Assembly: GCA_937981915.1 (NCBI GenBank)
Contig: CALJMD010000046.1
Location: 1 to 43,217, forward strand
Direction: 5' to 3'
Length of the DNA: 43,217 bases
Source: an uncultured Acidimicrobiales bacterium
GTDB lineage: Bacteria > Actinomycetota > Acidimicrobiia > Acidimicrobiales > SZUA-35
The translations under genes and the position numbers were made by a program. Positions 32,637-41,032 of this stretch are shown in pieces; within the stretch, counting starts at the first letter, position 1, and each line of letters starts with the position of its first letter. Below the pieces are notes generated by a model, which saw nothing but the letters and a program-made list of their open reading frames with translations, did not search any database and was not told the origin of the DNA.

Positions 32637-33802
32637 GGCCGAACCTCAAAACCATCCGGCACTCGTAGGTACGTCCGATCCAGCGCAGAGATGGTGGAAC
32701 AGCCGATGCCCATCATTGTCGAGTCGATTCCCATGCGTAGCACGTCAAGAACGTTCTCCACCCCGGCTTGTCCGTTGACAGCCAAACCCCAGAGGTACGC
32801 TCGTCCCACCATGACAGCCTTCGCCCCGAGGCCGACAGCCTTGACGACGTCGCTCCCCCGCCGGACACCGCCGTCGAGCAGCACGTCGACCGAAGTTCCA
32901 ACGGCTTCGGCGATTGCCGGAAGAGCGCGAATGGAGGCCGGCGTCCCATCAAGGTTGTTTCCGCCATGGTTGGAGACCGAGATAGCGTCGAATCCGGCAT
33001 CGACGGCCCGCTTGGCCTCGTCTACTCGCATCACACCCTTGAGCATCACCGGTCCATCCCACTGCTCACATAGCCACGCAGCATCATCCCAGGTGGGTGG
33101 CGGTGTCTGCATCCACGTTCCGTAGGCGTCAAAGAACTTGGGGGCTGACTGATCGGCGGTGGCGAAGTTCGGAACGGCCAACGTCGGTGGCTTCCAACCG
33201 GCCTTCAGCCAGGTGCGACACCATTGAGGCCGAACCACAACTTCAGGCAGGTGTTTGACCATCGTGCGCAGGTCCATGGCTTGAGGGATCTCTGGACTGC
33301 CCCAGTCTCTCGAATGGGAGAACGACCAGTCAGCCGTCAAGATCAAGCCGACTGCACCAGCTGACTTCGCTCTCGACAATCGTTCCAGGATCGAATCTCG
33401 GTCACCAGCCCAGTACACCTGAAAGAAGGTCTGTGGGTTCGAGGCGATCACGTCCTCCACCGGCTTGCTGGCGAACGAACTCAGCCCCATGGCTACGCCA
33501 CGAGCGGCTGCGGCCTTAGCAACCGCCACCTCCGCATCCGGGTGTACGGCCTGGACGCCGGTCGGCGATATCAAGACCGGCATCGATATCGGTTGGCCCA
33601 TGACCTCGGTGGACATCTCCCGTTCCGCCGGTTGACCGATCGTGATGGGCGAGAAACCGATCTCACCGAAAGCCGTTGTGTTGTCTTTGGCTGTCGCCCC
33701 GCGCTCGGAACCGGCAATAAGAGCGCCGTAGACCGACTTCGGGAGAGTCTTCTTGGCTCTTCGCTGCGCTACAGCCACGGACTCGAACCACTCATTGGCC
33801 AT
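32633..33802 (-). CDS. FMN-dependent alpha-hydroxy-acid oxidase-type protein, MftD-like
   Basis: This 389-residue TIM-barrel flavoprotein resembles pre-mycofactocin synthase MftD along its whole length. Examples are the opening WFESVAVAQRRAKKTLPKSV, then VLISPTGVQAVHPDAEVAVA, LILTADWSFSHSRDWGSP and the catalytic/FMN block AISVSNHGGNNLDGTPASIR with LLDGGVRRGSDVVKAVGLGA. In mycofactocin biosynthesis MftD oxidatively deaminates a peptide-derived intermediate. The other mft genes are not in this window, so the true substrate may be a different alpha-hydroxy or alpha-amino compound. It starts at the ATG at 33802. A tandem repeat at 33825-33850 lies just upstream. It is the first gene of a five-gene operon with strong overlap coupling. 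Confidence 0.88.
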   Translation of the reverse strand: MANEWFESVAVAQRRAKKTLPKSVYGALIAGSERGATAKDNTTAFGEIGFSPITIGQPAEREMSTEVMGQPISMPVLISPTGVQAVHPDAEVAVAKAAAARGVAMGLSSFASKPVEDVIASNPQTFFQVYWAGDRDSILERLSRAKSAGAVGLILTADWSFSHSRDWGSPEIPQAMDLRTMVKHLPEVVVRPQWCRTWLKAGWKPPTLAVPNFATADQSAPKFFDAYGTWMQTPPPTWDDAAWLCEQWDGPVMLKGVMRVDEAKRAVDAGFDAISVSNHGGNNLDGTPASIRALPAIAEAVGTSVDVLLDGGVRRGSDVVKAVGLGAKAVMVGRAYLWGLAVNGQAGVENVLDVLRMGIDSTMMGIGCSTISALDRTYLRVPDGFEVRP

Positions 33803-33947
33803 CTGCTACCGCACTCTCCTCAGTGTTCGAACGTCGTGTTCTAACGTCGTTGTGGTTGTCTCATTGTGTCGCTCACCGCATCGACCTATCAACTCATAGC
33901 CGGTTGTCAGCGCCGATCGGCGATGGTCCAACAAACCTGAGAGCCTT
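33803..33947. promoter_or_regulatory. Promoter region of the MftD-like operon
   Basis: This 145-base gap follows the RlmI-like gene on the same strand and precedes the MftD-like ATG. It contains the tandem repeat at 33825-33850 and a GAGGAGAG ribosome site about ten bases before the ATG. Confidence 0.5.
33825..33850. repeat. Tandem 13-bp repeat, candidate operator
   Basis: The units GTTCGAACGTCGT (33825-33837) and GTTCTAACGTCGT (33838-33850) differ at one base and abut directly. The first contains the palindrome GTTCGAAC and the second a near-copy. GTT/AAC half sites are common in operators of TetR-type regulators of lipid and CoA-thioester pathways. The block sits 23-48 bases before the operon start codon, where it could overlap the promoter. 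No regulator gene is adjacent. Confidence 0.6.
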
Positions 33948-35123
33948 CTAGGAGACTGCCAGCAGCAGACCTTTCAGATAGCGTCCCTCAGCAAAAGAGA
34001 CAGGGTGGTCGATGTCGTGACCCGTCTCCTCGACCAGCGTGGTCTTGACGCCGACGCGACGCAGAGCATCAAATGACGCCTGTCGGAACTCGTCAGGAGT
34101 CACCCTGGCCGTGCACGACGCCAGATAGAGAAGTCCACCCGACGACACCAATCGGCCGGCCAACGAAGCCAATCGCTGGTACGCATCGAGAGCGCGCCCG
34201 ACCTGGTCCTGCCGGGAAGCCATAGAAGGCGGGTCAACGATGACAAGATCAAAATGGTGTTGAGCGTCAACCATTTCTGTGAGCAATTCAAAGGCGTCCC
34301 CGTGCCGCGCTACGAAGAACGGAGCGTTCGCACTAAAGCCGTTGAGGGCGAACGTGCGCGCCGCCTGCTCGAGCGCCGGTTTAGCAACATCGATAGCGGT
34401 CACGCTGGTCGCCCCACCAGACGCAGCATGAACCGAGAAGCCTCCGGTCGAGCTGAAGACGTCGAGCACATCCCGCCCGGAACTGTTGTCTCGAATCAAA
34501 GATCGATTGTGCCGCTGATCGAGGAAGTAGCCCGTCTTGTGTCCGAACCGAAGGTCAACCTCCACCTTGATCCCGTTCTCCAGAATCACCAGTTGATCAG
34601 CCGGAGGCGTGCCCAATAGGACCGCTGGTTCGGCACCGGGCGAACCCACTTTCCGGCCCGTCCGAACGGTGATCGATTTGAGGTCGTCACCCAATGCCGC
34701 TTGTAGTGCGTCGGCGATCGCCAACAACCAGGGCTCCCACGCGGTGCTGTACATCTTAAGCACGACATGTGCGCCGTAGAGGTCAGCGACGAGACCGCCG
34801 AGGTCGTCGTTCTCTCCGTGAATGATGCGATAGGCGGTCGTGTCCGGTCGATCTCGTAACGGTTGGCGCCGATTAATGGCCGAGCGAATCGTGGCTTGTA
34901 GCCATTCGTCATCGATGGCCAGGGAGTCTCCTCGGTGCAAGATTCGAACCCTGATTGGCGAGTCGGGATCGTAAAGTCCGATCGCAGCGAACCGGCGCTT
35001 GTCATCAAAGATTACGGCGAGATCTCCCGCCCGACCGCCCTCACCAATGGAGACAATCGAGCCGTCGAACACCCACGGATGGCCACCCCGAATCTCACGT
35101 AGAGCTGCGGGCTTGACCCGCAC
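33948..35123 (-). CDS. rlmI: Class I rRNA methyltransferase (RlmI-like, PUA domain)
   Basis: This 391-residue protein starts at the GTG at 35123. A PUA domain (about 1-75) opens VKPAALREIRGGHPWVFDGS, the typical RlmI start. A central EEHEEDx-type domain follows, with YRIIHGENDDLGGLVADLYG. The Rossmann methyltransferase domain (about 190-390) has the SAM-binding block DVFSSTGGFSVHAASGGATS and the motif IV DLVIVDPPSM. Family members methylate cytosine C5 of 23S rRNA. The exact target base is inferred. It lies 47 bases after the hydratase-like gene and is the last gene of the run that starts with the ABC transporter. Confidence 0.9.
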   Translation of the reverse strand: MRVKPAALREIRGGHPWVFDGSIVSIGEGGRAGDLAVIFDDKRRFAAIGLYDPDSPIRVRILHRGDSLAIDDEWLQATIRSAINRRQPLRDRPDTTAYRIIHGENDDLGGLVADLYGAHVVLKMYSTAWEPWLLAIADALQAALGDDLKSITVRTGRKVGSPGAEPAVLLGTPPADQLVILENGIKVEVDLRFGHKTGYFLDQRHNRSLIRDNSSGRDVLDVFSSTGGFSVHAASGGATSVTAIDVAKPALEQAARTFALNGFSANAPFFVARHGDAFELLTEMVDAQHHFDLVIVDPPSMASRQDQVGRALDAYQRLASLAGRLVSSGGLLYLASCTARVTPDEFRQASFDALRRVGVKTTLVEETGHDIDHPVSFAEGRYLKGLLLAVS

Positions 35124-35170
35124 AGCCAGTCGCTTTCGCTGCCAAGGACCTTCGCTGGGACCTGGCGTAC

Positions 35171-35944
35171 CTATCGACGAGACAGCGATACCGAACCAAC
35201 CCCGTTGAAGGTAGCTGTCGCCGAGGAGCCCACGTGTAGTGGCGCAACTTGAGTAGCGGTGCCGGTCGAAACTACCTGGCCCGCTTCGAGGCCGATGGAG
35301 CGGTTCGACAGATGACCAATCAGCCAGTGGAGAGCAGTTAGTGGATCACCGAGCACGTCCGCTCCGCTACCCGATCCCGTAACGTCACCGTCGACGGTCA
35401 TGGTGGCCTCGACGCTGCCAAGCTGAGTGAGGTCAACGCCATCGGCCGCCGGGCCCAACGCCACCATCGAGTTGGCACCGGCGTCAGCGATGATTAGCCG
35501 AACATCAAGACCGACGAATGTGGCGTAGCGTCCCCCGACAACCTCGATAGCGGGTCGGACATTGGCGACAGCATGGATGAGAGCGGAGCGGTCCAGCGGT
35601 TCCTGCTCGGCCGGGATCGACGTACCAATCGTAAACGCCAACTCGCCCTCGAGCAGTGGCTCTACCGGTAGCGCAGCATCTTCGAGAACAGCTCCAGAGT
35701 CAACAACCTCGTACACCCGACCGGCGAAGGGGCCATCGGTACCAAGCAGTTCCTGGGCGTAGATAGAGGTGCAACCGATCTTCCAACCCAAAACCGGCCA
35801 ACCGGTCAGCGCTGCCACCGCATCGTCTACGGCTTCAGCCTCGGCCATCGTAGACGGCATCAACTCGTCGGGTACCGAATCAATTGGTGAGCCCGCGCTG
35901 CGGGCGGCAACCAGAAGTTCAGCCAGTCGGTCTACAGCAGACAC
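35171..35944 (-). CDS. 2-keto-4-pentenoate hydratase-like protein (FAH superfamily)
   Basis: This 257-residue protein starts at a GTG at 35944 with GAGGA six bases ahead. Signatures are VLGWKIGCTSIYAQELLGTD, PLLEGELAFTIG with the metal-binding Glu pair, and ATQVAPLHVGSSATATFNGVG near the end. This is the MhpD/4-oxalocrotonate-decarboxylase branch, whose members hydrate or decarboxylate keto-dienoates at the end of aromatic meta-cleavage pathways. No aromatic ring-cleavage genes are near, so the natural substrate is unclear. It follows oppC by 39 bases on the same strand. Confidence 0.88.
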   Translation of the reverse strand: MSAVDRLAELLVAARSAGSPIDSVPDELMPSTMAEAEAVDDAVAALTGWPVLGWKIGCTSIYAQELLGTDGPFAGRVYEVVDSGAVLEDAALPVEPLLEGELAFTIGTSIPAEQEPLDRSALIHAVANVRPAIEVVGGRYATFVGLDVRLIIADAGANSMVALGPAADGVDLTQLGSVEATMTVDGDVTGSGSGADVLGDPLTALHWLIGHLSNRSIGLEAGQVVSTGTATQVAPLHVGSSATATFNGVGSVSLSRR

Positions 35945-35983
35945 AGCGCGTCCTCAATGAGCTAGGCGGGAAGGAATTGGTGC

Positions 35984-36931
35984 CTAGCCCTTGGATCGCA
36001 GTTTCGGATCGAGAGCGTCGCGAAGCCCGTCACCGATGAAGTTGACGCACAGCACGGTGAGAGAGATCAGTACGCCGGGCGCAATCGTACGCCAGGGGTT
36101 GATCTGCATGTAGTCCTTGGCCAAGGACAACAGCACGCCCCACGTAGGAAGGTCCTGAGGGAATCCAAGCCCGAGGAACGACAACGCCGACTCGGTGATG
36201 ATGGCCGTGGCCACGCCAAGCGAGCTAGCGACCATAACGGCGCTCAAGACGTTGGGCAAGATGTGTCGGGCCAAGATGGAGCGCCGCCGGGTGCCCAAAC
36301 TCAACGCAGCGGTTACGTAGTCTTCTTGCTTGGCCGCGAGGACGTCACCGCGAACAATACGTGCGGTCTGCATCCAACTGAAGATGCCGATAACGGTTAC
36401 CACCAGTAGAAAGACCCCGAACCGGGCTCCGAAGGATTCCTTCAGTGGCTCTCGAAAGAGCACCACGATTACCAGCAGGGCCGGAAGCTGCGGGATGGCG
36501 ATGAACAGGTCGGTCACACGCATCAACGGACCGTCGAGCGCTTTGAAGTAGCCGGACAGAACACCGACCGCAGTGCCGATGACGATGCCGACCAACATGG
36601 CAGCGATACCAACCGACATCGAGATTCGGCCGCCGACGAGCACGCGGGCCAGCACATCGCGACCCACGTTGTCGGTGCCCAATAGGTGCGATCCACTGGG
36701 GCCCTGATTCAAGTTCTCGAGATCGAGCTCGAACGGGTCGTAGGGATAGAAGAATGGTCCGATGTACACGGCGAGCATGATGAAGGCCAAAATGAACAGC
36801 CCCGCCATTGCTCCTTTGTGTTTCCTGAACTGACGCCAAACGTCGGACCAGAGGGACCGGTATTCACCGAAGTCTTCCTCGGCTGCGAGCGCAGCGGCCC
36901 CTGAGTTGGCGGGTAGGTCTGTAGCAGTCAT
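35984..36931 (-). CDS. Peptide-type ABC transporter permease (OppC/DppC-like)
   Basis: This 315-residue membrane protein has an N-terminal cytoplasmic extension, one helix (GAMAGLFILAFIMLAVYIGP), then a five-helix permease core. The family EAA loop contacting the ATPases reads EDYVTAALSLGTRRRSILAR, and the OppC signature HLLGTDNVGRDVLARVLVGG follows the first periplasmic segment. The ATG at 36931 is preceded by a strong GGGAGG ribosome site in the 16-base gap after oppB. It pairs with the OppB-like protein to form the translocation channel. Confidence 0.93.
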   Translation of the reverse strand: MTATDLPANSGAAALAAEEDFGEYRSLWSDVWRQFRKHKGAMAGLFILAFIMLAVYIGPFFYPYDPFELDLENLNQGPSGSHLLGTDNVGRDVLARVLVGGRISMSVGIAAMLVGIVIGTAVGVLSGYFKALDGPLMRVTDLFIAIPQLPALLVIVVLFREPLKESFGARFGVFLLVVTVIGIFSWMQTARIVRGDVLAAKQEDYVTAALSLGTRRRSILARHILPNVLSAVMVASSLGVATAIITESALSFLGLGFPQDLPTWGVLLSLAKDYMQINPWRTIAPGVLISLTVLCVNFIGDGLRDALDPKLRSKG

Positions 36932-36947
36932 GTCCTAAGCACCTCCC

Positions 36948-37967
36948 TCAGTCGTACCGGATTCGTGGATCCAGCAGGCCGTACAACACATCTGCCACCA
37001 GGTTGAAGACAACGGTGAGCAGAGCGAATATGAATGAGATCGATTGCACCATGGGAACGTCGCCCTGGCCAATTGCCGTAATGAGAAGCTGACCGATCCC
37101 GTTAATCCGGAAGACAGTTTCGGTGATGATCGCCCCGGTGAAAATGCCAGGGATCGAAAGCGCTATCAGTGTGACGACAGGGATCAGGCTGTTTCGGACG
37201 ACATGTCGGTTGACTACGGCTGTTTCGCCGAGGCCCTTGGAGCGGGCGGTGCGAACGTAGTCGGCGTTGAGGCTGTCCAGAACCGAGGATCTGGTAAAGC
37301 GACTCAAGGCTGACGCGTTGAACAACGTGAGCACGGCCACGGGCATCGCCATCTGTTTGGCTTGAGTGACGATACTGCCCCAGTCGTTCAAGCTGACCTC
37401 GTGGGTCGTGTCGTAGAACGACGGAAACCACCCGAGCCAGACACTGAATACCAAGATGGCCACCAGACCGGTGAAGAACACCGGCAGTGAGAAGCCAATC
37501 ATCGTGACGAAGGTACCGATGTTGTCGAAGGCCGAGTACTGACGGTAAGCAGAGTAAACGCCGACCGGGATGGCCAGCAGCGTACCGAGAACGAAGGCAA
37601 CGCCCAGGATCCACATGGTCTGCGGCAGGCGTTGGTAGATGATGTCAACGGCCGGTGAGCGGGACGACCACGAGATAATGCGATCGCGGTCGCAGTCACC
37701 ACCGTCGCAAAGATTGAAAGCGGAGTCGATGAGATGCAGCGGCTCATTGATGAGCATCACTCTGCACCACTTCAACCACTTAATAAAGAAGGGGTCGTTC
37801 AGACCGAGCGCCTCGCGCATTCGCTCCCGCACCTCGGCGGGAACGGTTAGCGGCACGCTGCTGGTCGGGTCACCAGGGGCCATTTCGAGAATCCCGAAAA
37901 TGACGAGGCTGATGATCAGCAAGGTTGGGATGGCGAACAGTGTCCGCCTAATAACGTACTGGAGCAT
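36948..37967 (-). CDS. Peptide-type ABC transporter permease (OppB/DppB-like)
   Basis: The protein has 339 residues, beginning with the family-typical YVIRRTLFAIPTLLIISLVI and the following GDPTS segment. The core carries the EAA loop LNADYVRTARSKGLGETAVV and six helices in total. An enlarged periplasmic loop after the first helix contains two cysteines (FNLCDGGDCDRD), slightly unusual for the family. The gene is separated from the binding-protein gene by 104 bases that contain a strong hairpin, and from oppC by 16 bases. Confidence 0.93.
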   Translation of the reverse strand: MLQYVIRRTLFAIPTLLIISLVIFGILEMAPGDPTSSVPLTVPAEVRERMREALGLNDPFFIKWLKWCRVMLINEPLHLIDSAFNLCDGGDCDRDRIISWSSRSPAVDIIYQRLPQTMWILGVAFVLGTLLAIPVGVYSAYRQYSAFDNIGTFVTMIGFSLPVFFTGLVAILVFSVWLGWFPSFYDTTHEVSLNDWGSIVTQAKQMAMPVAVLTLFNASALSRFTRSSVLDSLNADYVRTARSKGLGETAVVNRHVVRNSLIPVVTLIALSIPGIFTGAIITETVFRINGIGQLLITAIGQGDVPMVQSISFIFALLTVVFNLVADVLYGLLDPRIRYD

Positions 37968-38071
37968 TTCGGTTGCCGAAGATCCCTTCCATCAAAGCTA
38001 CAGCAGTGGGGCCTCCCCGATCAAAGGGAGGCCCCACCAGCTACTAGCTAACTACTGACGAGACGATCCGC
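37968..38071 (-). terminator. Intercistronic region with a 12-bp hairpin (38006-38037)
   Basis: Bases 38006-38017 (GTGGGGCCTCCC) pair perfectly with 38026-38037 (GGGAGGCCCCAC), leaving an eight-base loop. No T-run follows on the minus strand, so it is not a classic full terminator. It is placed directly after the binding-protein gene and before oppB, the common place for a stem that protects the upstream mRNA or partly stops transcription, raising binding-protein level over permease level. Confidence 0.8.
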
Positions 38072-39880
38072 TTAGCGGGTCCAGTCCTGAATGTTCCAAT
38101 ACTCCGAGTCCCAACCGTTGAGCTCGCCGAAGCCCTGGATGTCGCTGGCAATAGCCGACACGTTGGCACGGTGGATCAGCGGAATAACGGCGCCGGATTC
38201 GATCATGATGTCCTGGAGCTGCTCAACGTTGCCGGCGTAAGCCGGGTCGGTTGAGGCGAGGCTCGAGGTTTCAAACCAAAGAGCGTCGTACTCGTCGGAC
38301 TGCATGCGAGGCATGTTCGATCCGCCCCAGCTGGTGCCGGACGTCGGGATCTGCTCCTGGGTCCAACCGTTGAGGTACGAAATCGGATCGGGAACGGTGG
38401 AGCCGTTGGTGAACATCTCCATGTCGTTGAAGAACTTCCAGATGCAGGCATCGGAAGCGCAGGTGCCGTCGAAGAACAGTGAAGCGTCCTCGTTCAGCAT
38501 CTCAACCTCAACACCGACCTCGGCCCAGTTGGCCTTGATGATGTCCTGGTTTGACTGACGCACAGCGTTGGTGGAAGTGGCGTAGGTGAAGCTCAGCGGC
38601 TCACCGTCGGCCTCACGCACGCCGTCACCGTCGGTGTCCTCGTATCCCAGTCCGTCGAGGATGCTGTTGGCCTCTTCGACGTTTCGGGTCTTGCACCAGT
38701 CGTTGTTTGCTGACTGCTGACCGGGGACCGGCCAGATGGTGCAGGTCGGGGCGCCAGCGGCACCGTAGCCGACTGCGACCAAAGCGTCACGGTCGATGGC
38801 AAGTGAAAGTGCTCGAGCCAGTTCAGGGTTGTTGAACAGCACGGGGTGATCGACGCCTTCAGACGGAGTGGCCGCCCGAGGATCGGTCTGGTTCAAGTTG
38901 ATGTGCTCGACGTTGGCAGCGAAGCCGGACACCAGAGCAGCGTTACCAGCGGCTTCCATCGGGGCCAGAATCTCCGGGGCGACCTGGAGGTTCCAACCGT
39001 AGTCAGCCTCACCAATCTCCAGAACGGAGCGAGCAGCAGCCTCGGCGTCGCCGCCACCCTTGATGGTCACGGCCTGGAAGAAGGGCTTGCCCTCTTCGCG
39101 GTAGCTCTCATTGGCAGCGTAGGTAGCGGTGTCTTCGGGCTTGAGCTCGGTGACAACGTACGGGCCGGTGCCGACCGGGGCGAAGTTCTGATCCGAGCAA
39201 CCGGCGGCGGCAGCACCGACGCAGTCAGCGAACTGGGCTCGCTGGATGATCGGGTGCAGGTAACCGACGAAGTAGCCGTAAGGGAACGGCTGCGGCTCGG
39301 TGAAGGTGACTGTGACCGTGGAGGCGTCAGCCGCTTCGACCTTGTCGATGGTGGTGAGGTCTACCGAACAACCGGTGGCCTCATCGGTGCAGTACTCGTG
39401 AGTGAAAAGCACGTCGTCAGAGGTGAACGGCGTGCCGTCCGACCAAACGATGTCGTCTCGCAGTGTCCAGGTGATCGAGGAGAAGTCCTCGGCCACGCCA
39501 CCGTTGTCCACGGTGGGAACCTCGGCGGCGAGCACCGGAATCAAGGTGCCGCTGGGATCGAACTTGGCGAGCGGCTCAATTGTGAGCGAGGCGGCCAAGG
39601 CGTCCTTGGTACCACCGGAGAGCAGCACGTTGGCCTGTGAAGGCGCCTGCCACTGCAGGAGGAGAAGCTCGTCGCTACCGGCAGCGTCTTCGGCCGGGGC
39701 TTCCTCTTCTTCCTCTTCGTCTTCCATTGCCTCTTCTTCGTCAGCTTCGGCGTCTTCACCGCTTGCTTCGGTTTCAGTGGCTTCGTCTTCAGCCGCGTCG
39801 TCGTCACTGGAACCACCACAGGATGCAGCAATAACAGCGAAGACGGCCAGCAGAAGTGCTAGCAATCTCAGTCTCTTCAT
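38072..39880 (-). CDS. Extracellular solute-binding lipoprotein, family 5 (peptide/nickel type)
   Basis: The likely start is the ATG at 39880 (602 residues), ten bases after GGGAGG; an ATG at 39889 is too close to that site. The signal peptide MKRLRLLALLLAVFAVIAAS ends in lipobox AASC with Cys21, so the protein is lipid-anchored outside the membrane. A very acidic Glu/Asp/Ala linker (about 22-70) follows. The SBP_bac_5 domain shows LTIEPLAKFDPSGTLIPVLA, WTLRDDIVWSDGTPFTSDDV and LARALSLAIDRDALVAVGYG, all family landmarks. Several cysteines may form disulfides. It delivers ligand to the OppBC permease; peptide is the default guess, and creatine-related ligands are possible from the nearby creatinase gene. 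Confidence 0.92.
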   Translation of the reverse strand: MKRLRLLALLLAVFAVIAASCGGSSDDDAAEDEATETEASGEDAEADEEEAMEDEEEEEEAPAEDAAGSDELLLLQWQAPSQANVLLSGGTKDALAASLTIEPLAKFDPSGTLIPVLAAEVPTVDNGGVAEDFSSITWTLRDDIVWSDGTPFTSDDVLFTHEYCTDEATGCSVDLTTIDKVEAADASTVTVTFTEPQPFPYGYFVGYLHPIIQRAQFADCVGAAAAGCSDQNFAPVGTGPYVVTELKPEDTATYAANESYREEGKPFFQAVTIKGGGDAEAAARSVLEIGEADYGWNLQVAPEILAPMEAAGNAALVSGFAANVEHINLNQTDPRAATPSEGVDHPVLFNNPELARALSLAIDRDALVAVGYGAAGAPTCTIWPVPGQQSANNDWCKTRNVEEANSILDGLGYEDTDGDGVREADGEPLSFTYATSTNAVRQSNQDIIKANWAEVGVEVEMLNEDASLFFDGTCASDACIWKFFNDMEMFTNGSTVPDPISYLNGWTQEQIPTSGTSWGGSNMPRMQSDEYDALWFETSSLASTDPAYAGNVEQLQDIMIESGAVIPLIHRANVSAIASDIQGFGELNGWDSEYWNIQDWTR

Positions 39881-39970
39881 TATGTTCATTCCTCCCTTGC
39901 CAAGGCTTGGCTTCGGCGTATCGGGTATGTTACGGGTTACTTGGGGACTTACAGGTGGGTTGAGCGACAA
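39881..39970 (-). promoter_or_regulatory. Leader of the binding-protein gene with a 13-base dyad
   Basis: This short region between oppF and the binding-protein gene contains the dyad GCCAAGGCTTGGC at 39899-39911 and the ribosome site GGGAGG (minus strand, 39891-39896). The dyad may be an operator; its arms are too close to form a good RNA hairpin. Confidence 0.45.
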
Positions 39971-41032
39971 TCAGGCTGACTTGTCATCAACCAGGTGGCA
40001 TGCGACGTAGTGGCCACCGCCGATGTCGCGCCACTCGGGAACCTCAGTGCGACATCGATCTTCAGCCAACGGGCAGCGGGTGTTGAAGACGCAGCCGGGT
40101 GGCGGGTTGGAAGGGCTGGGAATATCGCCCTCTAGAATTTGGCGACGCCTGCTGGCCTCGACGACGGGGTCCGGAACCGGCACCGCCGAATTGAGGGCCT
40201 GAGTGTAGGGGTGCTGCGGATCGTCGTACAGGTTGTCGACAGTTGCCAGCTCGACGATGCGGCCGAGGTACATCACAGCCACGCGGTCAGCGATGTGACG
40301 CACCATCGACAAGTCATGGGAGATAAACAGGTAGGTCAATCCGAGGTCGTCTTGGAGCTCCTCGAGGAGGTTGACGACCTGGGCTTGAATCGAGACATCG
40401 AGGGCGGCAATAGGTTCATCGCAGACCACAAAATCAGGGTTCAAGGCAATCGCTCGGGCGATGCCGATTCGCTGACGTTGGCCGCCGGAGAACTCGTGCG
40501 GATAGCGGTTGGCGTGCATTGGCGAAAGCCCGACCTGGCCGAGCAACTCATCAATCCGCTTGCGTTGACTCTCGGCGTTACCTTTGCCGTGCTCCCTTAG
40601 CGGCTCGGCGATAATCGAGGCCACGGTCATGCGAGGGTTTAGTGACGAATGCGGGTCCTGGAAGATCATCTGCATTCGCGGTCGGAGCTTGCGGAGCTCT
40701 TCGCCTTTGGTTTCGGTCAGTTCGATGCCGTCGAAGGTGGCGGATCCCTCCGTTGCCTGCTCCAGTTGCAGGATGACCTTGCCGGTCGTGGACTTGCCTG
40801 AACCGCTCTCGCCGACGAGTCCCAGCGTCTCACCCTTGTAGATGTCGAACGAAATGCCGTCGACTGCCCGCACCGCACCGACCTGACGACGGAAGACACC
40901 TTTCATGATCGGGAAATGCTTCTTCAGTCCGCTAACCGAAACCAAGACCTCGCGGTCGCCTTGGTTCACCGTGTCGACTGTCGTGTCCGCTGCGGTATCG
41001 ACGGTGGTCTCAGCTGTCTGCTCAGAGTTCAT
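39971..41032 (-). CDS. Oligopeptide-type ABC transporter ATP-binding protein (OppF/DppF-like)
   Basis: The protein has 353 residues from the ATG at 41032, which overlaps the OppD-like gene by 11 bases. An unusual N-terminal run of Thr/Val/Asp ([13 protein letters not shown]) precedes the ATPase. Walker A is [15 protein letters not shown], the Q-loop region is [18 protein letters not shown], the ABC signature is [17 protein letters not shown], and Walker B is [15 protein letters not shown]. The C-terminal oligopeptide/dipeptide extension has the Cys cluster [15 protein letters not shown] followed by ACHLV, which in some family members binds an iron-sulfur cluster. It is one of two ATPases that power import. 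Confidence 0.93.
   Translation of the reverse strand: MNSEQTAETTVDTAADTTVDTVNQGDREVLVSVSGLKKHFPIMKGVFRRQVGAVRAVDGISFDIYKGETLGLVGESGSGKSTTGKVILQLEQATEGSATFDGIELTETKGEELRKLRPRMQMIFQDPHSSLNPRMTVASIIAEPLREHGKGNAESQRKRIDELLGQVGLSPMHANRYPHEFSGGQRQRIGIARAIALNPDFVVCDEPIAALDVSIQAQVVNLLEELQDDLGLTYLFISHDLSMVRHIADRVAVMYLGRIVELATVDNLYDDPQHPYTQALNSAVPVPDPVVEASRRRQILEGDIPSPSNPPPGCVFNTRCPLAEDRCRTEVPEWRDIGGGHYVACHLVDDKSA

Noticed and set aside
34946-34960. GATTCGAACC resembling a tRNA T-loop
   Set aside because: It lies within the well-supported methyltransferase coding sequence and no cloverleaf can be drawn around it.
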